A stretch of DNA of 64,000 nt, taken from Pseudomonadota bacterium (GTDB lineage: Bacteria > Myxococcota_A > Polyangia > Haliangiales > Haliangiaceae). Made by a program: the position numbers and the translations under genes. How positions within the stretch are numbered: position 1 is the first letter of the stretch; every line of letters begins with the position of its first letter. The notes beneath the pieces were generated by a model. It had not been told where the DNA came from and made no database searches. It saw only the letters and a list, made by a program, of their open reading frames with translations. Positions 54,487-63,286 of the stretch are shown in pieces. The DNA lies in the NCBI GenBank assembly GCA_022360315.1, contig JAKSDA010000107.1, positions 1 to 64,000 on the forward strand. Direction: 5' to 3'.

Positions 54487-55608
54487 ATGAAACATTTGAT
54501 TACGGCGAGTTTGTTGACCAGTGTTGTTCTATTTGGCTGCAGTGACGGCACCACGACCGAAATTGATCAGCAGCTATTGACCGAGTATCGCCGGGCGATC
54601 CCGAGTATTGCCGACCTGGAAGCTCCCATGGTGGAGGGCAGCACCCGGGCACTCGGCGATCCGGCGATAATCCCGGCCAGTTCGTATCCGATCGTGATAG
54701 GCATCAACAGCACCGTGGCCGTGCTCATCGGTTTGCTCGAAGAGATCGTGAAGCTACCGCCCACGGTGTACAATAGCGAGACGCTCGAGTTCTTCTGGGG
54801 TCCATTTCCGAATGGCGATGGGGTTGGCTATGTTGCAGTCTATATCCGCGACGCCGGCGAGAACGACGATTTCCGGTACCACTTTGCATTCTTGCGCGGA
54901 ATTGACAACGACGTTGCCAAACTTACCCCGGTGATCTGGGGTGGTGCAAATCCCGATGAGAACAACGAAGACCACGGGGTTGGCGTGGCCCTGTTCGACT
55001 TCGAGGCCAACTATCAGTTCGAGCAAACCCACAATCCCGATGCGGCAGATCTCCAGCTAGAGCGGGGTCGTTTTGCCACTCTCTTTGGTGCTGGTCCCGA
55101 CGAAGACAATACCGCCAACGAGATGGCATTTGTGGTCGCCGCATTCCGCGCCTTTGTCCCCGGCAACGAGCCCACTGCACAGCCGGCTGATCTCGATTAT
55201 CTGTATGGCCACTATGCCAATAATGCCGAGGGACACACCCTTGACTTCGTGGACTGGCAGTCTCAGTTCGACGTGGACGATCCGGCCGACAACGTCGTCG
55301 AGGACGTGGGCGTGCGCATGGCGTTTTTCGATGCGGGCGTGGGACGCGCCGAGGCCGATGTCGCCAATGGTTCGTTCGGTAACGACACCGCCCAGTTGAC
55401 CGAGTGCTGGGACACTTCGATCAATCAGACGTACCTGAAGCTCGAGGCGACCGGCGGCCCGGTTCTGGTCGAAGTCGGCCTCGAAGAGGATTGCGGCATC
55501 TTCAAGGATGGTCTGTCCACCCTCGGCGTGCCATCGCTCGAGGACATCGATGATGAACTGCTCACCGCTCTGTCCAGCCTGGCAGCCAACGGCATCCCCG
55601 CTGAGTAA
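54487..55608 (+). CDS. Lipoprotein of unknown function
   Basis: The protein has 373 residues. A signal peptide with lipobox LFGC (Cys 18) is clear. The mature protein is acidic (Asp, Glu, Asn rich) and probably beta-structured: LEFFWGPFPNGDGVGYVAVYIRD, then FRYHFAFLRGID and GVALFDFEANYQFEQ; an HTLDFVDW motif follows later. I recall similar anonymous lipoproteins in myxobacteria but can name no family. Two Cys (TECWDTS and EEDCGIF) could pair. ATG 54487 is preceded by CAGGAGAGACTGAA, a good ribosome site. A textbook terminator lies at 55689-55728. Confidence 0.8.
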   Translation: MKHLITASLLTSVVLFGCSDGTTTEIDQQLLTEYRRAIPSIADLEAPMVEGSTRALGDPAIIPASSYPIVIGINSTVAVLIGLLEEIVKLPPTVYNSETLEFFWGPFPNGDGVGYVAVYIRDAGENDDFRYHFAFLRGIDNDVAKLTPVIWGGANPDENNEDHGVGVALFDFEANYQFEQTHNPDAADLQLERGRFATLFGAGPDEDNTANEMAFVVAAFRAFVPGNEPTAQPADLDYLYGHYANNAEGHTLDFVDWQSQFDVDDPADNVVEDVGVRMAFFDAGVGRAEADVANGSFGNDTAQLTECWDTSINQTYLKLEATGGPVLVEVGLEEDCGIFKDGLSTLGVPSLEDIDDELLTALSSLAANGIPAE

Positions 55609-55635
55609 GCTGGCCGGATAATCGAGCCATTACTC

Positions 55636-55672
55636 CGCGAGGCTTGCTCGCCTCCGCCTTGTCTCTCGCAAC
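55636..55672 (-). repeat. Dispersed repeat family 2, partial copy
   Basis: Read on the minus strand: GCGAGAGACAAGGCGGAGGC, then GAGCAAGCCTCGCGGAGT. The first half matches the copy at 24912 (GCGAGACAAGGCGGATGCGA). The second half differs, so this is a partial or related unit. Confidence 0.45.
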
Positions 55673-55688
55673 CAGGAGAGACGGTTTA

Positions 55689-55728
55689 AAGCCGCAGCCC
55701 GCGCATTTGCCGCGGCTGCGGCTTTTTT
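55689..55728 (+). terminator. Rho-independent terminator of the 54487 lipoprotein gene
   Basis: AAGCCGCAGCC (55689-55699) pairs perfectly with GGCTGCGGCTT (55714-55724), followed by a run of six T (55723-55728). It lies about 80 bases after the stop codon and just before the end of the converging PilZ gene. Confidence 0.85.
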
Positions 55729-55730
55729 GC

Positions 55731-56156
55731 TCATCGGCCGATGATCGATTCGGGCTGCTCGTCGATGGATTGTGCGTCATCGTCGAGGTAGGCGATGCAT
55801 TTGATGAGCGCGATCAGTCGCAAGCGCTGTTCTCTGGTCAGATCGAGGAAACGAATCCCCATGCCAGGGCTGAGGTTGTTGCTGTCATCGGGCCGATATG
55901 GATTGACCCAGATCACCTGGCCGTCGAACTCGATCGGCGCTTCGGCCCCTCGCGGCAAAAAGCGCATATTGAGCCGAGTACCCGGTGCTTGCGGGTTGGT
56001 CGTGCGAATGAAGATACCGGTGGCATCGAGGTCGTGAATGTACGCAAACAGGAAATTGTCCTGATCGGCAAGGTCGACTTCAACGCTCACAAATACGCGC
56101 TGGTCGCCGCTGTTAGAGCCCTGGTATACCATATAGCTATCGTGACCTCGCGCCAT
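55731..56156 (-). CDS. PilZ domain protein of the Myxococcus paralogous type (TIGR02266-like)
   Basis: The protein has about 141 residues from Met at 56156. Residues 20-125 match the myxobacterial PilZ subtype: VSVEVDLADQDNFLFAYIHDLDATGIFIRT, PGTRLNMRFLPRGAEAPIEFDGQVIWVNPY and SPGMGIRFLDLTREQRLRLIALI. The typical cyclic-di-GMP motif RxxxR is not seen before it; many members of this subtype lack it. A longer frame to 56324 exists, but its first 50 codons lie in dispersed repeat family 2, so I prefer a start at 56156 or 56132. No partner genes can be named. Confidence 0.82.
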   Translation of the reverse strand: MARGHDSYMVYQGSNSGDQRVFVSVEVDLADQDNFLFAYIHDLDATGIFIRTTNPQAPGTRLNMRFLPRGAEAPIEFDGQVIWVNPYRPDDSNNLSPGMGIRFLDLTREQRLRLIALIKCIAYLDDDAQSIDEQPESIIGR

Positions 56157-56191
56157 ACAGGCCCACCCGGCCGAGATTGCCGACGCGATAC

Positions 56192-56262
56192 TGCGGTTTC
56201 CGCTCACGTACTTCGTATACGCTGCGCGGGACTCTTCGTATACGCCCTGTCTCGCTGGTGTG
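56192..56262 (-). repeat. Dispersed repeat family 2, copy upstream of the PilZ gene
   Basis: The minus strand reads CACACCAGCGAGACAGGGCG then AAGAGTCCCGCGCAGCGTAT and AAGTACGTGAGC, matching the plus strand of 24912-24975. GTATACG occurs three times in this copy. It lies just before the PilZ start and may carry or disrupt its promoter. Confidence 0.7.
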
Positions 56263-56334
56263 ACTTGAACTATGTGAGACTGTATACGTTCGCGGTCATA
56301 TCTCAGCCCCACCGCAGCGCGCAAGCGAGAAACG

Positions 56335-59031
56335 CTAGTTGACGTCGATTTGTCCGATCCGGACCCGATTGTCGGCGTCGATTGTGAGTTTTTTCCCCGA
56401 TCCGTCGTGGGCGCTCACCACTTTCATGTTTTTCCAGTTGCCGTGCGAGCCGCGGAAGAAACCCACGTGAATGTCGTATTTGGTTCGTGCATAGGCGACG
56501 TCGCCGGCGATGACGTTGAATTTGTCGACGATGTAATCACCCGGTTTCCAGAAACTAGTAGCGCAGCCTACAGAGTCAGCTGGTTTGTGATCGCCCTGGA
56601 AGCGCAGGCTGCCGCCATCGAAGTGGACGAAGACTTTCCAGGTACCGCCGACCGGCTTGAGTATCTTGTAGAAAAACCTCGCCGTGAACTTATCTCGGCG
56701 GCCGACTGCTGCGGGCACATCGAAGCCGATGAGCTCGATCTTGTTGTCATAGTTGACCCGTACCCGGGTCGGGATCGACTCCGGCTGGCGGCGTACGATG
56801 GTGCTTGCCAGCCGATTGATGTCGCTTTCGCCATCTTCGAGCCGATTGGACAGAAGCAGGAACTTGGCGTTGCTGTCGTCGAGTGCGTAGTACTTTGTAT
56901 TGCCCCTGCCGAGGGTGCTGTGGATCGAGCACAGCCGAGCCGCGGGAACCAGAGCAAAGACTCGCCTGCTTTTGCGCAAAAACTCGGCTAGTTTGTTGGT
57001 ATTGGCCAGCCTGGTGAGCGAGGCGCCCGCATAGTACTCGGGTCCACTGCCGGGTCTGCCCATGACACCGAGCTCGTCGCCATCGCCGCGCAGGTCTTGA
57101 TAGACCGAAAAGATGTGCTTGGACGACAGCTTCTGGCTGAGAGTCGAGAGCCATCCGTGGGCCATGAAGAGCGCGAACACAAGGCCGATCGCGACCGCGC
57201 CGTGGATGCCAAAACGGCCGGCGTAGTACTGGATCGACGCCGGATCGCAGTCTCTTCTGCACCGCTGCCACAGGACGAGGCCGGTGCCCAGGCAGCCGGC
57301 AAACAGTATTCCGAAACCGAAGGGCCAGTATTTGAGGCCTATCTTAAAGAGCGCCGCATGTTCGGGGTACTTGATGGGACTGGCGCTGGTCAGGGATACC
57401 AATTTGTCGGGAAACGCGAGCATATCCTTGCCGAGTACGAGCACGGCCAGAACCACAAAAAGAGCTGAGAGTGGGAGCCTGAGCGACAGACCGAACTCGG
57501 TGAGGGCGTATGGGTCCGACTCGGCAGTTGCGTCGGCCCGATGGCGAGCTTCGAGCAGATTGTCGAGCCACAGACCGAGACCCACCGCAATTGCCACCAA
57601 AGCGGGATAGAGCACCATCCCGACCTTGCGCGCGGTGACCGCCGCTACCACCCAGGCTATCGCGGCCCAGGCAAAGAGCACAAATCCGCCCCAGGTCTGG
57701 CGACCCCGTCTCGGTACAGTGGCGAGGTGGACCATGGCGATCGGCGCCAGTGCGGACCAGGGAAATAGACCGTAGGCGATCTGCTCAAACAGCGAGTCAA
57801 ACGTGATGTTCAGATCATCGCGCAGTTTCCACGTGCCGCCGATGGCCTCGACGTATCGCTCGGCGGGCATCAGGCTGTAGCCGAATAGCGCCCGTTCGCC
57901 GGGGATTGCATGGCGCAGCTCGAATACCTGGGCAAGTACATAGCCAAGGGCGCCCACAGCCATCGCTCCCAATGCCACTGCAGCGACCCACAGGCGCCAG
58001 CGAACACTGTAAGCGTTCGGCCGGGCCCGCTGCGCGTGAGCCCGCACTCCGGACCGCGACATTAGGCGGCCAGTCGGCACGGTACGCCCTTGGTCGGCCA
58101 GCGGTCTGGTGAGCGCGGCCAGCGCAGCGACGATGCCTGCTCCTGCAACAGCGATCGATAGCGAAACGCTCTCGATCGAGACTGCAAATACCACCAGACC
58201 AGCCAGAACGACGCCCAAAGCACGCCACAGCCAGACAACCGCAACGTCGCTCTGCCAACTCGACCGTCCGGACATATGAGATGGCAGATGGGTTGTGGTC
58301 TCAGAAACATGGCCGAAAAGGGCGCCAATGCAGGCGAGGGCAACCGCGCCCACCGGCGCCACGATGCCGAGTAGCAAGCCCGCCGCGTAGTAGCTGAGAA
58401 CTGCGCCGATCCCTACTAGGGCGAGATCGACAGCGCAAAGCCACCTCGGGCGACGCTCGACAGGCCAGATCAGGCCGACCAGTCCGAGCACGACGAGACC
58501 ACTGCCAGCAACAGCGCCGATATGACTCATCAGCTGACGCGACTGCAACAGAACCAGGGGAAACGAGACCAAAACCAGAGCCGACAGCAGTCCAGCCCGC
58601 GGTCCGGCCAAACGCCGGCCCAGAAAAAAGCCCACTGCGACAGTGATAAGGCCCATAATGGCCAGGGGAAGACGGGCGACAAACTCGGCCGACTCGACGT
58701 ACGCGTGCATGTACGCGAATGATTTGCCCACGCTCCATTCGGTGAGCGGCGGGCCCGACGGCGGACTAGATCGACTCGCTCCAGTCCTTGTCGTGCGCTG
58801 GCCCGGAGATCTCTTGTCGCGTTCCGAGCCCTGTTCTGGCCCAACGTTAGCCTGTTCGGAAGTTTCGTGCTTGTCGCCGAAACGCTCGCGCGCCGAGTCG
58901 GCAATACGCATCTCGTGCGGCTCCCAAAAACCGTGGCCGCCCAGCCCGGGCAGTACGAGCAGTACCCCGATACAGAGCGAACAGGCTGGCCACCAGCGCT
59001 CGAGCTGGAGAAAATGCAGGATTGCCTTCAC
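56335..59031 (-). CDS. GT39/ArnT-like membrane glycosyltransferase with C-terminal beta domain
   Basis: The protein has about 898 residues from GTG 59031. The first periplasmic loop carries HGFWEPHEMRIADSARERF, comparable with the acidic D-E catalytic motif of PMT/ArnT enzymes that use polyprenyl-phosphate sugars. About 12 hydrophobic helices follow. A Gly/Pro/Arg-rich insertion interrupts the first loop (about 70-110). The last 300 residues are a periplasmic part including a beta sandwich (KFTARFFYKILKPVGGTWKVFVHFDGG). A longer frame to 59154 exists but would put Cys/Arg-rich residues before the first helix. The likely role is adding a sugar to a lipid or protein in the envelope. No other glycan genes are close. 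Confidence 0.8.
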   Translation of the reverse strand: MKAILHFLQLERWWPACSLCIGVLLVLPGLGGHGFWEPHEMRIADSARERFGDKHETSEQANVGPEQGSERDKRSPGQRTTRTGASRSSPPSGPPLTEWSVGKSFAYMHAYVESAEFVARLPLAIMGLITVAVGFFLGRRLAGPRAGLLSALVLVSFPLVLLQSRQLMSHIGAVAGSGLVVLGLVGLIWPVERRPRWLCAVDLALVGIGAVLSYYAAGLLLGIVAPVGAVALACIGALFGHVSETTTHLPSHMSGRSSWQSDVAVVWLWRALGVVLAGLVVFAVSIESVSLSIAVAGAGIVAALAALTRPLADQGRTVPTGRLMSRSGVRAHAQRARPNAYSVRWRLWVAAVALGAMAVGALGYVLAQVFELRHAIPGERALFGYSLMPAERYVEAIGGTWKLRDDLNITFDSLFEQIAYGLFPWSALAPIAMVHLATVPRRGRQTWGGFVLFAWAAIAWVVAAVTARKVGMVLYPALVAIAVGLGLWLDNLLEARHRADATAESDPYALTEFGLSLRLPLSALFVVLAVLVLGKDMLAFPDKLVSLTSASPIKYPEHAALFKIGLKYWPFGFGILFAGCLGTGLVLWQRCRRDCDPASIQYYAGRFGIHGAVAIGLVFALFMAHGWLSTLSQKLSSKHIFSVYQDLRGDGDELGVMGRPGSGPEYYAGASLTRLANTNKLAEFLRKSRRVFALVPAARLCSIHSTLGRGNTKYYALDDSNAKFLLLSNRLEDGESDINRLASTIVRRQPESIPTRVRVNYDNKIELIGFDVPAAVGRRDKFTARFFYKILKPVGGTWKVFVHFDGGSLRFQGDHKPADSVGCATSFWKPGDYIVDKFNVIAGDVAYARTKYDIHVGFFRGSHGNWKNMKVVSAHDGSGKKLTIDADNRVRIGQIDVN

Positions 59032-59286
59032 CGAGCGGGACCGTAGTGAGAAATTGCCACTCGCGCAAGATGACCGTGGCCGCCCTGCGCGGCAGTTGGT
59101 ATTGCATCGAGGTGAGACAGCGCAAAAGCACGGCCCCTCGCCTGGCCGCAGCACGGTTGCCTGCGGTTGCGATATGGGCTTGCAAGCCAGTGCGGCGTCG
59201 TGTCTGCTCGGCCAGTCGCCGGTGGTTCATACTGCGCCGGCGGATTTTCACAACGTATACAGCCATCGTAGGAGAACAGAGAAATC

Positions 59287-60003
59287 ATGACTGCAACCAA
59301 CGTGATCGCGGTGTTGGGCGTAGGTCCAGCCCTGGGTGGCGCTGTGGCGCGACGATTTGCTCGCCAAGGGTTTGCCGTGGCCCTGATGGCACGGCGGGCC
59401 GAGGCTCTCGAGCCGATCGAAAAAGCCATCGTGGACCAGGGCGGCACAGCCATCTCGATCCCCACCGACGCCACGGTGGAAGAATCGGTCATCTCGGCTT
59501 TCGAACGGGCACAGCGCGAACTCGGCCCGATCGAGGTCTTCGTTTACAATGCCGGCGCATTTCAAATGGGGGGCATTCTCGAGATATCGACCGAGACCTT
59601 CGAGTCGACCTGGCGCGCCAACTGCCTGGGCGGATTCCTGGGCGCCAGGCAAGTACTTCCCGGCATGGTCAAACGCGGCCATGGCACCATCATCCTGAGC
59701 GGAGCCACGGCGTCCCTCCGCGGATCGGCGCGATTCTCATGTCTCGCTGTGGGCAAGTTTGGACTGCGCGCTCTGGCCCAGTCCATGGCTCGCGAGTTCG
59801 GCCCCCGCGGCATCCACGTGGCCCACGTGATCATCGATGGCCAGATCGATACACCGCAGGCGCGCGCCATGGCACCCGACCGCGAACTCCACACCATGCT
59901 CGCCCCCGACTCGATGGCCGACGTCTACTGGCACCTTCATGACCAGGATCGCACGACCTGGACACTCGAGCTCGATCTCCGGCCCGCAGTCGAGAAATTC
60001 TGA
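59287..60003 (+). CDS. Short-chain dehydrogenase/reductase lacking the catalytic Tyr
   Basis: The protein has 238 residues with an SDR Rossmann fold. The N-terminal cofactor motif is VLGVGPALGGAVARRFA (usually TGxxxGxG). VYNAGAFQMGG is the NNAG region. The Ser of the active site is in IILSGATAS, but the YxxxK motif appears as LAVGK, so Tyr is Leu and only Lys is kept. The C-terminal VAHVIIDGQIDTP is usual for this subgroup. Because of the missing Tyr the protein may be catalytically altered or serve a non-redox function. The start is ATG 59287, with GGAGAACAGAGAAATC upstream. It is divergent from the glycosyltransferase. Confidence 0.88.
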   Translation: MTATNVIAVLGVGPALGGAVARRFARQGFAVALMARRAEALEPIEKAIVDQGGTAISIPTDATVEESVISAFERAQRELGPIEVFVYNAGAFQMGGILEISTETFESTWRANCLGGFLGARQVLPGMVKRGHGTIILSGATASLRGSARFSCLAVGKFGLRALAQSMAREFGPRGIHVAHVIIDGQIDTPQARAMAPDRELHTMLAPDSMADVYWHLHDQDRTTWTLELDLRPAVEKF

Positions 60004-60288
60004 GCGGCACCGAGTACAGCTTCCGACAATCACTCCCGACCAGCTGGCCGATGGTGGCATTTGCTCGTCGCTCCCCGAGCCGCCGCAGGGCTCCCTTCTC
60101 GCGCCGTGTCACAGGCGCTGAACCGACCCCACCCGGGTCGACGTCCCGGAAATTTGCACCAGTCGCATTCTCGGATTTGGTCGCGAACGTTCGGAACGCT
60201 GTAATTGGCACTTACTCGCGGGGAAACTGCACTGAGCCCCGGTGTCGGTTGTTCGCCACGCAGCCGCTCTGCCATACTCGCGGCCGCC

Positions 60289-61758
60289 ATGTCGGACCGG
60301 ATCATCATCGGTGATAGATACGAACTCCACGAGTTCGCCGGACAGGGAGGCATGGCCACAGTATGGCGAGGTGTCATGCACGGCGCCGCCGGGTTCACAC
60401 GCCAGGTCGCAGTCAAAAAGATCAAGCCCGAGTTTCATGCCATACAGAACTATATCGACATGTTCATCGAGGAAGCCCGGGTCGGTTCGGACCTCGCTCA
60501 CCCGAACATTGTTCAGATTCACGATTTTGTCATCGACGACGAAGGTTCGTATTACTTGATCATGGAGTGGGTCGAGGGCATCGACCTCGGCTCGTTCACG
60601 CGGGCATTTCACAAGCTCGGGCTGCCGGTGCCCTGGCAGCTATTGGCGGCCGCGGCAGTGGGGGTTCTGCACGGACTCGGTGCTGCACACGAGCGGCGCC
60701 GACCGGACAACAGTGTCGCGCCGGTGATTCACCGCGACGTATCGCCGCAGAATATTCTGCTCGGTATCAACGGGATCGTGAAACTGACCGATTTTGGTCT
60801 CGCTCGCGCGCGAGACCGCGCTTATAGTTTGACCGCACCTGGGACGGTCAAAGGCAAACTGTCGTATCTGGCGCCCGAGGTTACCTACGGCAAACCAGCA
60901 ACTCCGCTGTCCGATATCTTTTCCCTGGGCAACGTGATGTGGGAGGCACTGGTCGGGCAGAAATTGTTTCAGGGCTCGACCGATCTCGATGTGTTCAAGC
61001 TGATCCGCAAGTGCCACGTACCGCCGATTGCCCGGCTGCGGCCCGACCTGCCGCCAGCCATGGCCGAGGCGATCATCAAGGCATTGGAGCGCGATCCGAT
61101 CGATCGTTTCCTGTCGGCCCGCGTGATGGCCAGAGCTCTTGTCGCCGTGCTCAAAGACGTCGAATGGCGTGAAGATGCCCACATCGACCTGGGTGAGATG
61201 GTCACTCGAATCCGGACTGGCGGCGAGGTGCGAATCAGCGAGTTCATGCAGTCGGCCAGTCCGCCCAGAGGAGCGGCCTTGCCCAACGCCAGAAACGCCG
61301 GTCCTGCACTGCTGGAAAGCAGTGGAGTCGACGTGCAGTTTACCGAGCCGGCCCAGTCTTCAAACTCGGCCCCGGCAGACGTCCGGCCGGCCGGGGCCGA
61401 GTCCCCCAGTCAAAAGCAGACCGCACGCACCGAGACATTGCCCGGACTGGCTGCTCCGACGCAACCGGCCGACGACTCGGCCGGATCGCCGAGCTCGCCG
61501 TCAAATACCAGCTCACAACCAACGCCGCAACGAGATAACAATTCACAATCAATCGCGCAACCAGCAGATGCAGATTCACGGACAAATTTACGGCCAGATG
61601 CCAATTCACCGGCAATTCTGCAGCCAGATAGCAATTCACAGGCAAACCTGCCGTTAGATACCAGATCGGGTTCGCAATCGGGTTCCATAGATATCGAGTT
61701 TAGCCGAACAGATATCGAGACTGCTCGGTTGCCGAAAACCGACAGCGAGAACAGATAA
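60289..61758 (+). CDS. Ser/Thr protein kinase, cytosolic, with low-complexity repeat tail
   Basis: The protein has 489 residues. Kinase domain 8-300: glycine loop GQGGMATVW, Lys in VAVKKIK, catalytic loop HRDVSPQNILL (a myxobacterial variant of HRDLKPxN), DFGLA and APE in YLAPEVTYG. No transmembrane helix follows. The C-terminal 180 residues are disordered and include ten-residue units like PDANSPAILQ and PDSNSQANLP encoded by about 30-base degenerate tandem repeats (61530-61680). The start ATG 60289 gives MSDRIIIGDRYELHEFAG, a normal N-terminus; the longer frame from 60205 is not needed. The stop lies at the edge of repeat copy E, which may act as terminator. Confidence 0.93.
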   Translation: MSDRIIIGDRYELHEFAGQGGMATVWRGVMHGAAGFTRQVAVKKIKPEFHAIQNYIDMFIEEARVGSDLAHPNIVQIHDFVIDDEGSYYLIMEWVEGIDLGSFTRAFHKLGLPVPWQLLAAAAVGVLHGLGAAHERRRPDNSVAPVIHRDVSPQNILLGINGIVKLTDFGLARARDRAYSLTAPGTVKGKLSYLAPEVTYGKPATPLSDIFSLGNVMWEALVGQKLFQGSTDLDVFKLIRKCHVPPIARLRPDLPPAMAEAIIKALERDPIDRFLSARVMARALVAVLKDVEWREDAHIDLGEMVTRIRTGGEVRISEFMQSASPPRGAALPNARNAGPALLESSGVDVQFTEPAQSSNSAPADVRPAGAESPSQKQTARTETLPGLAAPTQPADDSAGSPSSPSNTSSQPTPQRDNNSQSIAQPADADSRTNLRPDANSPAILQPDSNSQANLPLDTRSGSQSGSIDIEFSRTDIETARLPKTDSENR

Positions 61759-61798
61759 AACACCTTGTTTGATCCACAATCAGGTGTTTCTGTTTACG
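61757..61798 (-). repeat. Dispersed repeat family 1, copy E (hairpin only), probable terminator
   Basis: AAACACCT (61758-61765) pairs with AGGTGTTT (61782-61789), with a loop TTGATCCACAA complementary to the TTGTGGATCAA of copy A. Reverse orientation. It begins within the stop codon region of the kinase and is followed by CTGTTT, which could help termination. Confidence 0.65.
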
Positions 61799-61819
61799 AT
61801 CGACCGGTGCGAACGCGAT

Positions 61820-63256
61820 TCAAAACGAGCACAGAGAAACCCCGCCCCGCCGGGAATCGCCAATTCCGTGTGGGCTGCCCGATTCGTCCAGGGCTGCGGC
61901 GTGTACTCCGCCGAAAAAGAAATCGCGTCTGGCAAAGCGATGGACGTCGACGAAGTCGCCAGCGAGTCGAGCAACCACGGCCTCGGGATCGCTCATCCCC
62001 TCGAGTTCGACCCACACCGCGTCGTCTTCGGCATGCACCCGGGGTGCTCGCACCGCCTCTTCGATACTCTGGCCCACGACCACGACGCGATACAGCACTC
62101 CGCCCACGGCCGAGCGTATGCGATTGGAACCACCACTGCCCAACGCGAGCGCGGGGACGCCGTGGCGCACACCCACGCACGGTGCGACCATGGTTGGCAG
62201 CCGCACCCCGGGCTCGTGGCTGTGAAAGCCTGCAGGGTTGAGATCTGCTTCGCCCAGGAAGTTATTGACTGCGATGCCGGTGCCGGGAATCAAGTAGCCG
62301 CAGCCCTCGCCGTTGGTCAGAGTCACCGACGCAGCTCCGCGTTCGGTGTCGACCACACTGATATGTGTCGTGCTGCCGGGCGCGGTGAAGTGTTTGCGCT
62401 CAGCGTGACCGGCGCGCGATGCCCTGGCATAGCGCAACACTTCGACTCGCTCCTCGCTGCTCTGCGCGGATTGAGCGAGATCGTGCAGAATGGTCATGGT
62501 TACGCCACCGCCCGGAGTGGCGGGCAGGTACACCGACCAATCGCCATAGGTGTCGACCCGCGGCGGGCCCACTTTGGGCTTGAACGCAGCGATGTCGCTC
62601 TCTGTGATCATTCCGCCGCGGGCGGGTCCGAATTCATCGAGCAATCCCTCGACAACGCGATCGGGGGTTCGGCCGAGCGCGGCAAACTCGCGCAGTACTT
62701 CGCCGAACTCGGGATTGCCCAGGCGGTCGCCCGGTTCGGGCCGACGTCCGCCGGCGAGAACCCGCACCGTATCGCGATCGACGGCGAGGATGGGCCAGAT
62801 GAGGTCGAAGACATGCGCTACTTCTGCAGAAACCTCGACTCCCTGATTTGCCAGTCGTATGGCTGGTGCCATCAGGTCTGCCAGCGGCAGCGAGCCGTAA
62901 CGCCGGTGTGCCTCGGCCAGACCGGGCAGAATTCCCGGCACTGCTGCGGAACCGCGACCGATGTGAAACTCTTGAGTGACCGGACCAAAATCGATATCGA
63001 TCGCAAAAAAGTCCAGTTCGGCGGCGCGGCCACCGAGGCCGGGCATGTGGGAGAAAAAGTCGATACTCGCCGGCTCCTGGCCGGGCATGGCCAGAGTCAT
63101 GATGCCGCCGCCGCCAGCACTGGCCAAAAGCGGCTCGGCGACAAAAGCGGCAACTGCGCCAGCGATCGCTGCGTCGACTGCATTGCCGCCGCAACGCAGA
63201 ATTTCTGCCCCCGCTTCTGCGGTCTGGGCAGCTCCGGCCGCAACGACTCCTGCCAT
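61820..63256 (-). CDS. Gamma-glutamyltransferase family protein
   Basis: The protein has 478 residues and belongs to the autoprocessing gamma-glutamyltransferase (Ntn hydrolase) family. The start motif AEAGAEILRCGGNAVDAAIAG, the PGGGVTMTIL segment, the nucleophile Thr in GSTTHISVVD and the oxyanion region LGSGGSNRIRSAV are intact. The enzyme cleaves gamma-glutamyl amides such as glutathione; the exact substrate here is not known. No signal peptide is visible from ATG 63256, so it may be cytosolic or the true start lies upstream. It follows the P460-type gene by 30 bases on the same strand. Confidence 0.9.
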   Translation of the reverse strand: MAGVVAAGAAQTAEAGAEILRCGGNAVDAAIAGAVAAFVAEPLLASAGGGGIMTLAMPGQEPASIDFFSHMPGLGGRAAELDFFAIDIDFGPVTQEFHIGRGSAAVPGILPGLAEAHRRYGSLPLADLMAPAIRLANQGVEVSAEVAHVFDLIWPILAVDRDTVRVLAGGRRPEPGDRLGNPEFGEVLREFAALGRTPDRVVEGLLDEFGPARGGMITESDIAAFKPKVGPPRVDTYGDWSVYLPATPGGGVTMTILHDLAQSAQSSEERVEVLRYARASRAGHAERKHFTAPGSTTHISVVDTERGAASVTLTNGEGCGYLIPGTGIAVNNFLGEADLNPAGFHSHEPGVRLPTMVAPCVGVRHGVPALALGSGGSNRIRSAVGGVLYRVVVVGQSIEEAVRAPRVHAEDDAVWVELEGMSDPEAVVARLAGDFVDVHRFARRDFFFGGVHAAALDESGSPHGIGDSRRGGVSLCSF

Positions 63257-63286
63257 ATAGACGATGCCGGGCGAGCGAGGTGCCCG

